In this document: positions 1 through 5,258 of the stretch, one piece after another
How positions within the stretch are numbered: position 1 is the stretch's first letter
How the letters are laid out: each line of letters opens with the position of its first letter
Source: JBDTMT01 sp033764095
GTDB lineage: Bacteria > Desulfobacterota > Binatia > HRBIN30 > CADEER01
DNA length: 6,539 bases
NCBI GenBank assembly: GCA_033764095.1
Contig: JANRJF010000016.1
Span: 1-6,539, forward strand
Direction of reading: 5' to 3'
Position numbers and translations under genes: made by a program
Notes under the pieces: generated by a model
Told to the model about the DNA's origin: nothing
The model's database searches: none
What the model saw: only the letters and a program-made list of their open reading frames with translations

Positions 1-848
1 GCCGTGAAGCGCTCGGGATCGTCGAAGTCGTGGTTGCCGAGGCACGCCCACTGCCCGTGCGGCGCGCCGATCGCCGCCAGCGCATCGTACAGCGGCGCGT
101 CGAAGTCGCCGGCGCGATGGGTGAGGAAGTCGCCGGTGTGCAGCACCAGGTCGGGACGCGCCGCGTTGGTCAGCGCCGCGACGCGCAACAGGCGGTCGCG
201 GTCCATCGCCCCGCCGACGTGGATGTCGGACAGGTGCGCGACGCGCAGCCCGTCGAGCTCCGGCGGCAGGCCGGGAATGCGCAGCTCGCGCTCCTCGACG
301 CGGAAGTCGTACGACAGCGGCACGCCGCTGAGCGACAGGGCGAACGGCGCCGCGGCGCCGAACGCGCCGGCCTGGCGCAGGAAGGTGCGCCGGTCGAGCT
401 CGGGAACCTCGCTGGTCGGGTCGGGCGCCGCTTCGGCGCGGCGCGCCTGCCACCAGCGCCACGGCCGCAGCGGCGCGCGCAGCAGCCCGAGCACGGCGTA
501 GCCGAGCAGCGCCAGGCCGTGCGCGCTGAACCACACCGGCCCGAGCCAGGCGAGCGGGCCGACGTTCAGCCAGCCGGGCGCGCCGCCGCGCGCGGTGACC
601 AGCTGCGCCGCCATGATCGCGTCGCAGAGCATGCCGGCGGCGAGCAGCACGATCTGCTCGCGGCGGACCAGCGCCTCCGACACCTGGCGGTACAGCCGCA
701 CTCGCCCATAGGCGAACAGCGCGAAGAGCGGCGGCACCAGCAGCGCGAAGAACACTGACCGCCGCGCCCCGCTCGCCAGCAACCAGAACGCGATACCGGT
801 GAGGGCGATGCCCAGCCCCCACAACCAGCGGCGCAGAATCGACGTCAC
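1..848 (-). CDS. Membrane-anchored metallophosphoesterase (calcineurin-like), C-terminus cut by window edge
   Basis: This gene encodes a binuclear-metal phosphoesterase tethered to the membrane; its substrate cannot be told from sequence. The visible 282 residues begin with four predicted membrane helices (about residues 9-28, 32-47, 65-84 and 98-124). A charged linker follows, then a twin-arginine-like motif RRTFLR (153-158) leading into a hydrophobic stretch (159-177). The catalytic domain then shows the family's metal-ligand blocks in order: LSDIH (Asp208, His210), TGDF (Asp240) and GNHD (Asn272, His273). The later His-containing blocks lie beyond position 1, so the gene is truncated by the window and not by mutation. 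The start used is a GTG at 848, just before the first helix. It has no clear Shine-Dalgarno, and the frame stays open upstream to another GTG, so the N-terminus is uncertain. The gene lies downstream of the GH5 gene on the same strand and may be co-transcribed. The domain call is firm; the topology is inferred. Confidence 0.9.
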   Translation of the reverse strand, partial: MTSILRRWLWGLGIALTGIAFWLLASGARRSVFFALLVPPLFALFAYGRVRLYRQVSEALVRREQIVLLAAGMLCDAIMAAQLVTARGGAPGWLNVGPLAWLGPVWFSAHGLALLGYAVLGLLRAPLRPWRWWQARRAEAAPDPTSEVPELDRRTFLRQAGAFGAAAPFALSLSGVPLSYDFRVEERELRIPGLPPELDGLRVAHLSDIHVGGAMDRDRLLRVAALTNAARPDLVLHTGDFLTHRAGDFDAPLYDALAAIGAPHGQWACLGNHDFDDPERFT

Positions 849-926
849 CCGACGATTGTGCCGGGCGCGCGGGGGTGCGGCAATGCGGTGGGCTGCCACG
901 GATTGCGCGGCGCGCGCGGATTCCCC

Positions 927-945
927 GTCGCGCGCTCAGCGCGAC
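927..945. other. Short perfect hairpin downstream of the GH5 stop codon
   Basis: GTCGCGC (927-933) and GCGCGAC (939-945) form a perfect 7-bp stem with a 5-nt loop. The hairpin starts 13 nt after the GH5 stop codon, in the 110-nt gap before the phosphoesterase gene. No T-run follows in either direction, so a canonical intrinsic terminator is not supported. It could attenuate, stabilise a 3' end, or be chance in such GC-rich DNA. Nothing else is evident in this gap. Confidence 0.3.
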
Positions 946-958
946 CGTCGGGCGCCGC

Positions 959-2668
959 TCACGGCACCGGCGCCGCGTGCAGTTCCCAGGCGCCACCGCG
1001 TGCCGTGGCGAGAATGTACAGATTACCGCCCGGCGCCGGCAGCGTGCGCAGATCGCTGAGGCCGCTGCCGCTCAGTCCGGGAGCCCCGAAGCGTGCGGCC
1101 GGGAAGAACGCGATCAACTCCGCGCCGGCCGGCGCCCCGCTGCCACTGGCGACGAGCGCGCCGGAGCTTGGGTCGAAGTTCGTCTCGTCGAGCTGGCCCG
1201 GCGCGGCGCGCACGTAGGCGCGCGTCAGCTGGTCGATGAGCGGCTGGCGCAGGCCGGTGACGGTGTTGCTGGTGCAATCGACCTCGAACTCGCCCCACAC
1301 CTGCGGCAGGGTGCCGGCGCGGAGGTCGCCCATCTTGTGCGGGTCGCCGCACGACTCGCGCCAGGTCCACAGCGTCGCGCCGACGGCGAACTGGTCCTGC
1401 AGGCGCTGATGCGCGAGGAAGTAGTCGTCCTGCGGATCGGCGGCGCGGTGCGGATCGCCGCCCCACTCGCCGACCAGCACCGGCGCGCCGCCGAACAGCG
1501 CCGCCTCGTCGCGCGCGGTCTGGAACGGCGTCGCGTCGAGCGGCCGCGGATCGATGCCGCCGGCGTAGATGTGCGGCGCGTAGACGATGTCGGCATCGCG
1601 CGCGAAGTCGGGCGGCGCGCCGCCGCCGATCAGCGACCACACCGCCGACGGCTCGAAGAACACCAGGCGCGGCGCACCGCCGCCGGCCCGTTCGCCGGCG
1701 CGGATCGCCGCCAGCGCGTCGCCGTAGAGCGCCGACAGGCCGGCCTCCTGCGCCTCGTTGAAGGCGTTGGGCTCGTTGATCAGGTCGTAGCCGGCGATGC
1801 CCGGCTCGGTGGCGAAGAACTGGGCGAGGTGGCCGAGCATGCGGGCGTAGCGCGTGCGCACGCCGACGCCGCCCGGTCCGGGCGCGTCGGCGAAGAAGTT
1901 GGCGAAGGCGGCGAGCACCGCCGGGCTCAGCTCGCGCACCCCGGCAAGCGCGCAGCGCGGCTTGCCCTCGTCGAGCGTCGCCCAGCCCGGCGCGCCGTCC
2001 CAGCCGAAGGCGGGCAGCTCGCCGGCGCCGCACGGCTCGTCGATGCGCGCCGCCAGCGTCGGCCCCCAGGCGTCCTGGTGCAGATCGAGGATCACGTACA
2101 GGCCGGCGGCAACCAGCCGCCGTGCCCCATCGCGCACGGTGGCGAGATAGGCCTCGTCGTACGCGCCGGGCGACGGCTCGACGCGCGACCAGCTGAGCAG
2201 CAGCCGCACGGCGTTCCAGCCGATCGCCGCCATGCGCTGCGGGTCCTCCTCGGCAAGCGGGAAGACGGTGGGAAAGTCGCTCCCCTGCCAGTACTCGGCG
2301 TAGGCGTTGACGTTGGCGCCGCGCAGCAGCACCTCGCGCCCGTCGGCATCGACGATGCGCCCGCCGCGCTCGACGTCCGGCGCGGCGCGCAGCGCCGGCA
2401 GCGCGAGCGGATCACGCGTCGCGGTCGGGCTCGGCGACGCGGTGTCGGTCGGCGGCGGCGTCGCGCTCGCGGTCGGCGTCGGGCTGGAGGTCGCCGTCGG
2501 CGGCGCGGTCGTGGTCGGCGTCGGGCTCGGCGAGGCGGTCGCCGTGCGGGTGACGGTCGCGGTCGGCGTCGCCCGCGGACGATTGTCGTCATCGCCGCAC
2601 GCGCCGAGCAGGAGGGCGAGGAGAATCAGTAGCAGGCGCGAGGTGTGCACCGACCCAGTCTGGCGCAT
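959..2668 (-). CDS. GH5 glycoside hydrolase lipoprotein, endoglycoceramidase-like
   Basis: This 569-residue exported lipoprotein probably cleaves a beta-glycosidic bond by the retaining GH5 mechanism. A hydrophobic signal (about 11-20) ends in lipobox LGAC with lipidation at Cys24. A Thr/Pro/Ser/Ala linker (about 33-85) sets the enzyme away from the membrane. The catalytic barrel runs from about 100 to 480. Its landmarks are RGANVNAY (116-123), the LDLHQD block (194-199), INEPN with acid/base Glu299, the APHIYAG block (His366), and VGEWG with nucleophile Glu401, followed by WTW (434-436). The LDLHQD block, the WATLDEGKP segment (229-237) and a C-terminal beta-type domain (about 490-569, containing FDPSSG) resemble endo-glycosylceramidases more than cellulases. 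The substrate, perhaps a glycolipid, is therefore inference. Cys213, Cys239, Cys440 and Cys465 could form disulfides in the periplasm or outside the cell. The start is ATG 2668; a GTG at 2650 would give a shorter but still functional signal peptide. Neither start has a clear ribosome binding site. Confidence 0.9.
   Translation of the reverse strand: MRQTGSVHTSRLLLILLALLLGACGDDDNRPRATPTATVTRTATASPSPTPTTTAPPTATSSPTPTASATPPPTDTASPSPTATRDPLALPALRAAPDVERGGRIVDADGREVLLRGANVNAYAEYWQGSDFPTVFPLAEEDPQRMAAIGWNAVRLLLSWSRVEPSPGAYDEAYLATVRDGARRLVAAGLYVILDLHQDAWGPTLAARIDEPCGAGELPAFGWDGAPGWATLDEGKPRCALAGVRELSPAVLAAFANFFADAPGPGGVGVRTRYARMLGHLAQFFATEPGIAGYDLINEPNAFNEAQEAGLSALYGDALAAIRAGERAGGGAPRLVFFEPSAVWSLIGGGAPPDFARDADIVYAPHIYAGGIDPRPLDATPFQTARDEAALFGGAPVLVGEWGGDPHRAADPQDDYFLAHQRLQDQFAVGATLWTWRESCGDPHKMGDLRAGTLPQVWGEFEVDCTSNTVTGLRQPLIDQLTRAYVRAAPGQLDETNFDPSSGALVASGSGAPAGAELIAFFPAARFGAPGLSGSGLSDLRTLPAPGGNLYILATARGGAWELHAAPVP
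2414..2572 (-). repeat. Degenerate Thr/Pro/Ser-coding tandem repeat (lipoprotein linker)
   Basis: This segment codes for residues 33-85 of the GH5 lipoprotein, nearly all Thr, Pro, Ser and Ala. Short units such as PTPT, TASPSP and TPTAS recur. On the plus strand it reads as imperfect repeats of gtcggcgtcgg and gcggtcg. It is presumably a flexible, extended spacer between the lipid anchor and the enzyme. Such DNA is prone to length changes by slippage, so linker length may differ among relatives. Confidence 0.8.
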
Positions 2669-2695
2669 CGATCAATACAAAGGCCAGCACCCGCT

Positions 2696-2715
2696 GCACC
2701 GCATCGATGCCGTGC
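2696..2715. promoter_or_regulatory. 20-bp near-perfect palindrome, candidate operator
   Basis: The left half GCACCGCATC (2696-2705) and right half GATGCCGTGC (2706-2715) are reverse complements except at one position, giving nine of ten matched pairs. The central GCATCGATGC is perfect. The site lies 27 nt upstream of the GH5 ATG and 89 nt upstream of the Uma2 ATG, in the only divergent intergenic gap. Its size and symmetry suit a dimeric DNA-binding repressor or activator. No regulator gene is present in the window. The role is inferred; the symmetry is read directly. Confidence 0.4.
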
Positions 2716-2731
2716 GGCGATTGCGGCATCG
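2705..2731. promoter_or_regulatory. Inverted repeat overlapping the palindrome
   Basis: CGATGCCG (2705-2712) and CGGCATCG (2724-2731) form a perfect 8-bp inverted repeat with an 11-nt spacer. It shares the right half of the palindrome at 2696-2715, so the GATGCCG element could pair with either neighbour. This may be a second operator half-site or an alternative hairpin in the GH5 leader. No riboswitch class is recognised. Confidence 0.3.
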
Positions 2732-2734
2732 GGG

Positions 2735-2763
2735 TGATCTCGCTCACCCTGCGCGCGTGTCAA
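2735..2763 (-). promoter_or_regulatory. Possible sigma-70-type promoter for the GH5 gene
   Basis: A perfect TTGACA is read on the minus strand at 2763-2758. The hexamers 17-18 nt downstream (AGATCA or GATCAC, about 2740-2734) match the -10 consensus poorly. If used, it would place the palindrome at 2696-2715 within the transcribed leader, a position fitting repression by a bound protein. The -35 is exact, but the weak -10 keeps this a low-confidence call. Confidence 0.25.
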
Positions 2764-2792
2764 ACGGCGTAGGGAAGCGCGCCCCCTCCTGC

Positions 2793-2798
2793 TATAGC
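2793..2798 (+). promoter_or_regulatory. Possible -10 element just upstream of the Uma2 start
   Basis: TATAGC lies 6 nt before the ATG at 2805 and matches four of six positions of the -10 consensus. There is no good -35 and no Shine-Dalgarno close to the ATG. If this is a real -10, the transcript would start at or next to the ATG, giving a leaderless mRNA. This is weak evidence and is recorded because the start otherwise lacks translation signals. Confidence 0.2.
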
Positions 2799-2804
2799 TC
2801 GCGC

Positions 2805-3356
2805 ATGACCATGGCGCGCGGCGCGCTCACCTACCGCGATCTCCGGCACACGCCCGATGATGGGCAGCGCTGGGAGGTCATCGATGGGGAGGTGTACGTG
2901 AGCCCGGCCCCTTCGCTCAGGCATCAGGACGTCGTGCTCAGCCTCGCCGTCTTGCTCAGCGCACACGTGCGGCGGCATCGCCTCGGCAAGGTCTGGGTGT
3001 CGCCAATCGAGGTAGCGCTGGAACGGCCGACCGGGGTGCAACCCGATCTGGTCTTCATCAGCAAGGCCCGCATGGCGATCGCCCAGGAGCTGCGCGTCGT
3101 CGGGGCGCCCGACCTGCTCGTCGAGGTCGCCTCGCCATCGACCGCATCGCGCGATCGCGGCATCAAGCTGGACGCGTACGCGCGCTGCGGCGTCGCACAC
3201 TATTGGATGATCGATCCGCGGCGCGGCGGTTTGAAAGCAATGCGCCTGGAAGGCGGCCGTTACGTCGTCGAAGCCGAGCTCGGCGCGCGCGGAGTGTTCC
3301 GCCCCAGCCTGTTTCCCGGCCTGACGCTGCGCATGCGCGACGTGCTGGCCGGTTGA
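2805..3356 (+). CDS. Uma2 family (DUF820) restriction-endonuclease-fold protein
   Basis: This is a 183-residue member of the Uma2 family, whose proteins have the PD-(D/E)XK nuclease fold. Their biological role is mostly unknown; they occur in many copies in cyanobacteria and in various other phyla. The family signatures are intact: an N-terminal YRDLRHTPDDG and WEVIDGEVYVSPAPS segment (10-37), a conserved QPDLVFI strand (80-86, Asp81), LLVEVASPST (104-113, Glu107), DRGIKLDAYARCGV (117-130, Lys121) and YWMID (133-137). Asp81, Glu107 and Lys121 are the likely catalytic set, so the nuclease site looks complete. The length is typical. The start is the ATG at 2805; a second ATG two codons later is equally possible, and neither has a clear ribosome binding site. 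The gene ends 5 nt before the amidase gene. Its GC is visibly lower in places than its neighbour's, about 63-65% in two 60-nt rows counted by hand, which may hint at separate ancestry. Confidence 0.92.
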   Translation: MTMARGALTYRDLRHTPDDGQRWEVIDGEVYVSPAPSLRHQDVVLSLAVLLSAHVRRHRLGKVWVSPIEVALERPTGVQPDLVFISKARMAIAQELRVVGAPDLLVEVASPSTASRDRGIKLDAYARCGVAHYWMIDPRRGGLKAMRLEGGRYVVEAELGARGVFRPSLFPGLTLRMRDVLAG

Positions 3357-3361
3357 GCGCC

Positions 3362-4777
3362 ATGCCAACTGTTGACGAGCTGCGTTGGCTCGACGCGACC
3401 GCCACCGCCGAGCTGGTGCGGCGCGGCGAGCTGAGTTCGCGCGAGGTGGTGGAGGCGGCGATCGCGCGCATCGAGCGGCTCAACCCGGCGCTCAACGCGG
3501 TCATCGCGCCGACCTACGAGGCCGCGCGCGCGGCGCTCGACAGGCTGCCGGCGGCGGCGCCGCTGCGCGGCGTGCCGTTCCTGTTGAAGGATCTCACCGT
3601 CGAGCAGGCCGGCCTGCCCTACTGGATGGGCAATCGGGCGCTGCGCGAACGCGACCACCGCTCCGCGAGCGACACCGTGCTCGGCGCCCGCTTCCGCGCC
3701 GCCGGGCTGGTCACGCTCGGCAAGACCAACACGCCGGAGTTCGGCCCGCAGCCGACCACGCAACCGCTGGCCTGCGGACCGACGCACAATCCGTGGCAAC
3801 TCGCGCACAGCGCCGGCGGGTCGAGCGGCGGCTCGTGCGCGGCAGTCGCGGCCGGGCTGGTGCCAATCGCGCACGCCAACGACGGCGGCGGCTCGATCCG
3901 CCTGCCGGCGTCCTGGTGCGGCCTGGTCGGCCTCAAGCCGTCGCGCGGCCGCACCGCGGCGCGCGCCGGCGAGGTGAACCGCAACGTCGTCGAGCACGTC
4001 GTGTCGCGCAGCGTGCGCGATACCGCACTGGCGCTCGACTGCGTACACGGCGCAGCGCCCGGCGAGCTCTACGTCGCGCCGCCGCCGGCGCGACGATTTG
4101 CCGCCGAGGTCGGTGCACCGCCGCCGCCGCTGCGCATCGGGTTGCTCACCCGCGCGCCACACGCCGAGACGCACGCCGAGTGCGTCGCCGCCGCCGAGCG
4201 CGCCGCGCATCGCCTGGCGTCGCTCGGCCACCAGATCGAGCCCGCCTGGCCGCAGGCGCTGTTCGACGCCGACGTGCCGGAGCGCACCGCGGCGCTGTGG
4301 GCGGTCGGCTCGGCGGTGGACGTGGACAATCTCGCCGAGCGGCTCGGCCGCGCCATCACCGCTGACGATGTCGAGCCCTACACCTGGGCGATGGCGGCGT
4401 ACGCGCGCCGCTTCAGCGGCGCCGAGATCATTCGCGCCATGGAGGTGCAGCAGCGCTACGCCGAGCGCGTCGCGCAGTGGTGGAGCAGCGGCTTCGATCT
4501 CCTGCTCACGCCGACCACCACCGAGCCGCCGCCGCGCCTGGAAGAGTTAGTGCCGGCCGCCGATCGCCCGCTGCGCATCGGGCGCCGCTTCGCCGCCATC
4601 TCCGCCTTCACCATCCCGTTCAACGTCACCGGCCAGCCGGCCATCTCGCTGCCGCTGCACTGGAGCGCCGACGGCCTGCCGGTCGGCGTGCAGCTGGTCG
4701 CCGCGTACGGCCGCGAGGACCTGCTGCTGCGCGTCGCCGCGCAGCTGGAGGACTGGGAAACCAAGCACCCGGCGTGA
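3362..4777 (+). CDS. Amidase signature family hydrolase
   Basis: This 471-residue amidase-signature enzyme hydrolyses a carboxamide bond using a Ser-cisSer-Lys triad. Lys76 lies in the FLLKD block, the cis-Ser is Ser154 in GGSSGGS, and the nucleophile is Ser178 in DGGGSIRLPAS. The 24-residue gap between the two serines equals that in well-studied members such as malonamidase and FAAH. The LGKTNTPEFG block (119-128) and the GQPAISLPLHWSADGLPVGVQ block (424-444) resemble the group containing 6-aminohexanoate-cyclic-dimer hydrolase and aryl acylamidases; the substrate remains open. It is unlikely to be GatA, because no gatB or gatC lies nearby. There is no signal peptide, so it is probably cytoplasmic. 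The ATG at 3362 lies 5 nt after the Uma2 stop and lacks a Shine-Dalgarno, suggesting translational coupling. Longer in-frame starts would overlap the Uma2 gene and extend before the normal amidase N-terminus. Confidence 0.94.
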   Translation: MPTVDELRWLDATATAELVRRGELSSREVVEAAIARIERLNPALNAVIAPTYEAARAALDRLPAAAPLRGVPFLLKDLTVEQAGLPYWMGNRALRERDHRSASDTVLGARFRAAGLVTLGKTNTPEFGPQPTTQPLACGPTHNPWQLAHSAGGSSGGSCAAVAAGLVPIAHANDGGGSIRLPASWCGLVGLKPSRGRTAARAGEVNRNVVEHVVSRSVRDTALALDCVHGAAPGELYVAPPPARRFAAEVGAPPPPLRIGLLTRAPHAETHAECVAAAERAAHRLASLGHQIEPAWPQALFDADVPERTAALWAVGSAVDVDNLAERLGRAITADDVEPYTWAMAAYARRFSGAEIIRAMEVQQRYAERVAQWWSSGFDLLLTPTTTEPPPRLEELVPAADRPLRIGRRFAAISAFTIPFNVTGQPAISLPLHWSADGLPVGVQLVAAYGREDLLLRVAAQLEDWETKHPA

Positions 4778-4792
4778 CGGCGGCGCCAGGGA

Positions 4793-4808
4793 GTAGCGCG
4801 GGCGCTAC
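4793..4808. terminator. Stem-loop between convergent genes, candidate bidirectional terminator
   Basis: GTAGCG (4793-4798) and CGCTAC (4803-4808) form a perfect stem around the four-base loop CGGG. The pairing could extend by one more base pair into the loop. The hairpin sits in the 36-nt gap between the amidase stop (4777) and the mscL stop (4814), where termination is expected for both transcripts. No T-run follows on either strand, so termination may be weak, Rho-assisted, or the stem may only protect mRNA ends. Confidence 0.45.
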
Positions 4809-4813
4809 CGGAC

Positions 4814-5224
4814 TCAGCGTCGCGCCAGCAGGTCGCGGATCTCGGCCAGCAGCACTTCCTGGCGCGTCGGCTCGGCCGGCGCCGGCGGCGGCTCGGCCTT
4901 CTTCAGGCGGTTGACCTGCTTGACCAGCATGAAGATGGCAAAGGCGACGATGAGGAAGTCGATGACCACGTTGACGAAGGTGCCGTAGTTGAGCGTCACC
5001 GCACCGGCGGCGCGGGCGGCGGCCAGCGTGTCGTAGTGGCCGTCGCTCAGGGTGATGAACCAGTTGGTGAAGTCGACCTTGCCGAGCAGCATGCTGATCG
5101 GCGGCATCAGCAGGTCGGCGACGAACGAGCTGACGATCTTGCCGAAGGCGGCGCCGATGATGATGCCGATGGCCATGTCGAGCACGTTGCCCTTCATGGC
5201 GAACTCTTTGAACTCTTTCAGCAT
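4814..5224 (-). CDS. mscL: Large-conductance mechanosensitive channel MscL
   Basis: MscL forms a homopentameric pore in the inner membrane that opens under extreme membrane tension and releases solutes during hypo-osmotic shock. The 136-residue length equals that of the E. coli protein. The N-terminal amphipathic helix LKEFKEFAMKGNV (2-14) leads into TM1 (about 15-41), containing GIIIGAAFGKIVSSFVADLL and then MPP. The E. coli constriction residues Leu19 and Val23 correspond to Met17 and Ile21 here, both conservative changes. A periplasmic loop (about 50-80), a little longer than in E. coli, carries DGHYDTLAAARAAGAVTLNYG. TM2 (about 81-102) contains FLIVAFAIFML. The C-terminal bundle helix ends EVLLAEIRDLLARR, close to the E. 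coli sequence. The ATG at 5224 is chosen because a strong Shine-Dalgarno precedes it and the family N-terminus begins there; a longer in-frame ATG at 5278 would overlap the upstream gene. It lies 34 nt after the DUF748 stop and is probably co-transcribed. Confidence 0.97.
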   Translation of the reverse strand: MLKEFKEFAMKGNVLDMAIGIIIGAAFGKIVSSFVADLLMPPISMLLGKVDFTNWFITLSDGHYDTLAAARAAGAVTLNYGTFVNVVIDFLIVAFAIFMLVKQVNRLKKAEPPPAPAEPTRQEVLLAEIRDLLARR

Positions 5225-5232
5225 CGTCGTGT

Positions 5233-5238
5233 CCTCCT
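5233..5238 (-). promoter_or_regulatory. Strong Shine-Dalgarno of mscL
   Basis: AGGAGG on the minus strand lies 8 nt before the mscL ATG at 5224. It is the only textbook ribosome binding site in the window and decides the mscL start. It sits in the 34-nt gap after the DUF748 gene, consistent with independent initiation on a shared mRNA. Confidence 0.85.
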
Positions 5239-5258
5239 CGTTTTGATGTGGTGACGCC

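Noticed and set aside
30..758. A plus-strand open frame of 242 codons opposite the metallophosphoesterase
   Set aside because: It is an Arg/Ala/Gln-rich shadow of a gene with clear metal-binding blocks on the minus strand.
2414..2572. The repeat at the GH5 N-terminus considered as a CRISPR or intergenic satellite
   Set aside because: It has no fixed repeat-spacer periodicity, and it is in frame, coding for a typical Thr/Pro linker.
875..2632. A 585-codon open frame on the plus strand opposite the GH5 gene
   Set aside because: It is Arg/Ala/Gly-rich with no recognisable domain. The opposite strand encodes a complete GH5 enzyme with an intact catalytic pair. Long antisense frames are expected in DNA this GC-rich.
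2307..2804. An N-terminal extension of the Uma2 gene back to an in-frame ATG at 2307, giving a Val/Gly-rich segment
   Set aside because: The extension is the antisense of the GH5 linker repeat and also crosses the divergent intergenic region. The Uma2 family length and N-terminus match a start at 2805.
3385..4365. Long frames overlapping the amidase on both strands, including 3260-4231 minus
   Set aside because: They are Arg/Ala-rich with no domains, and the amidase frame carries all catalytic motifs.
3362..4777. The amidase considered as GatA of the glutamyl-tRNA amidotransferase
   Set aside because: No gatB or gatC is adjacent, and the conserved blocks resemble stand-alone amidases of the 6-aminohexanoate-cyclic-dimer hydrolase or aryl acylamidase type.
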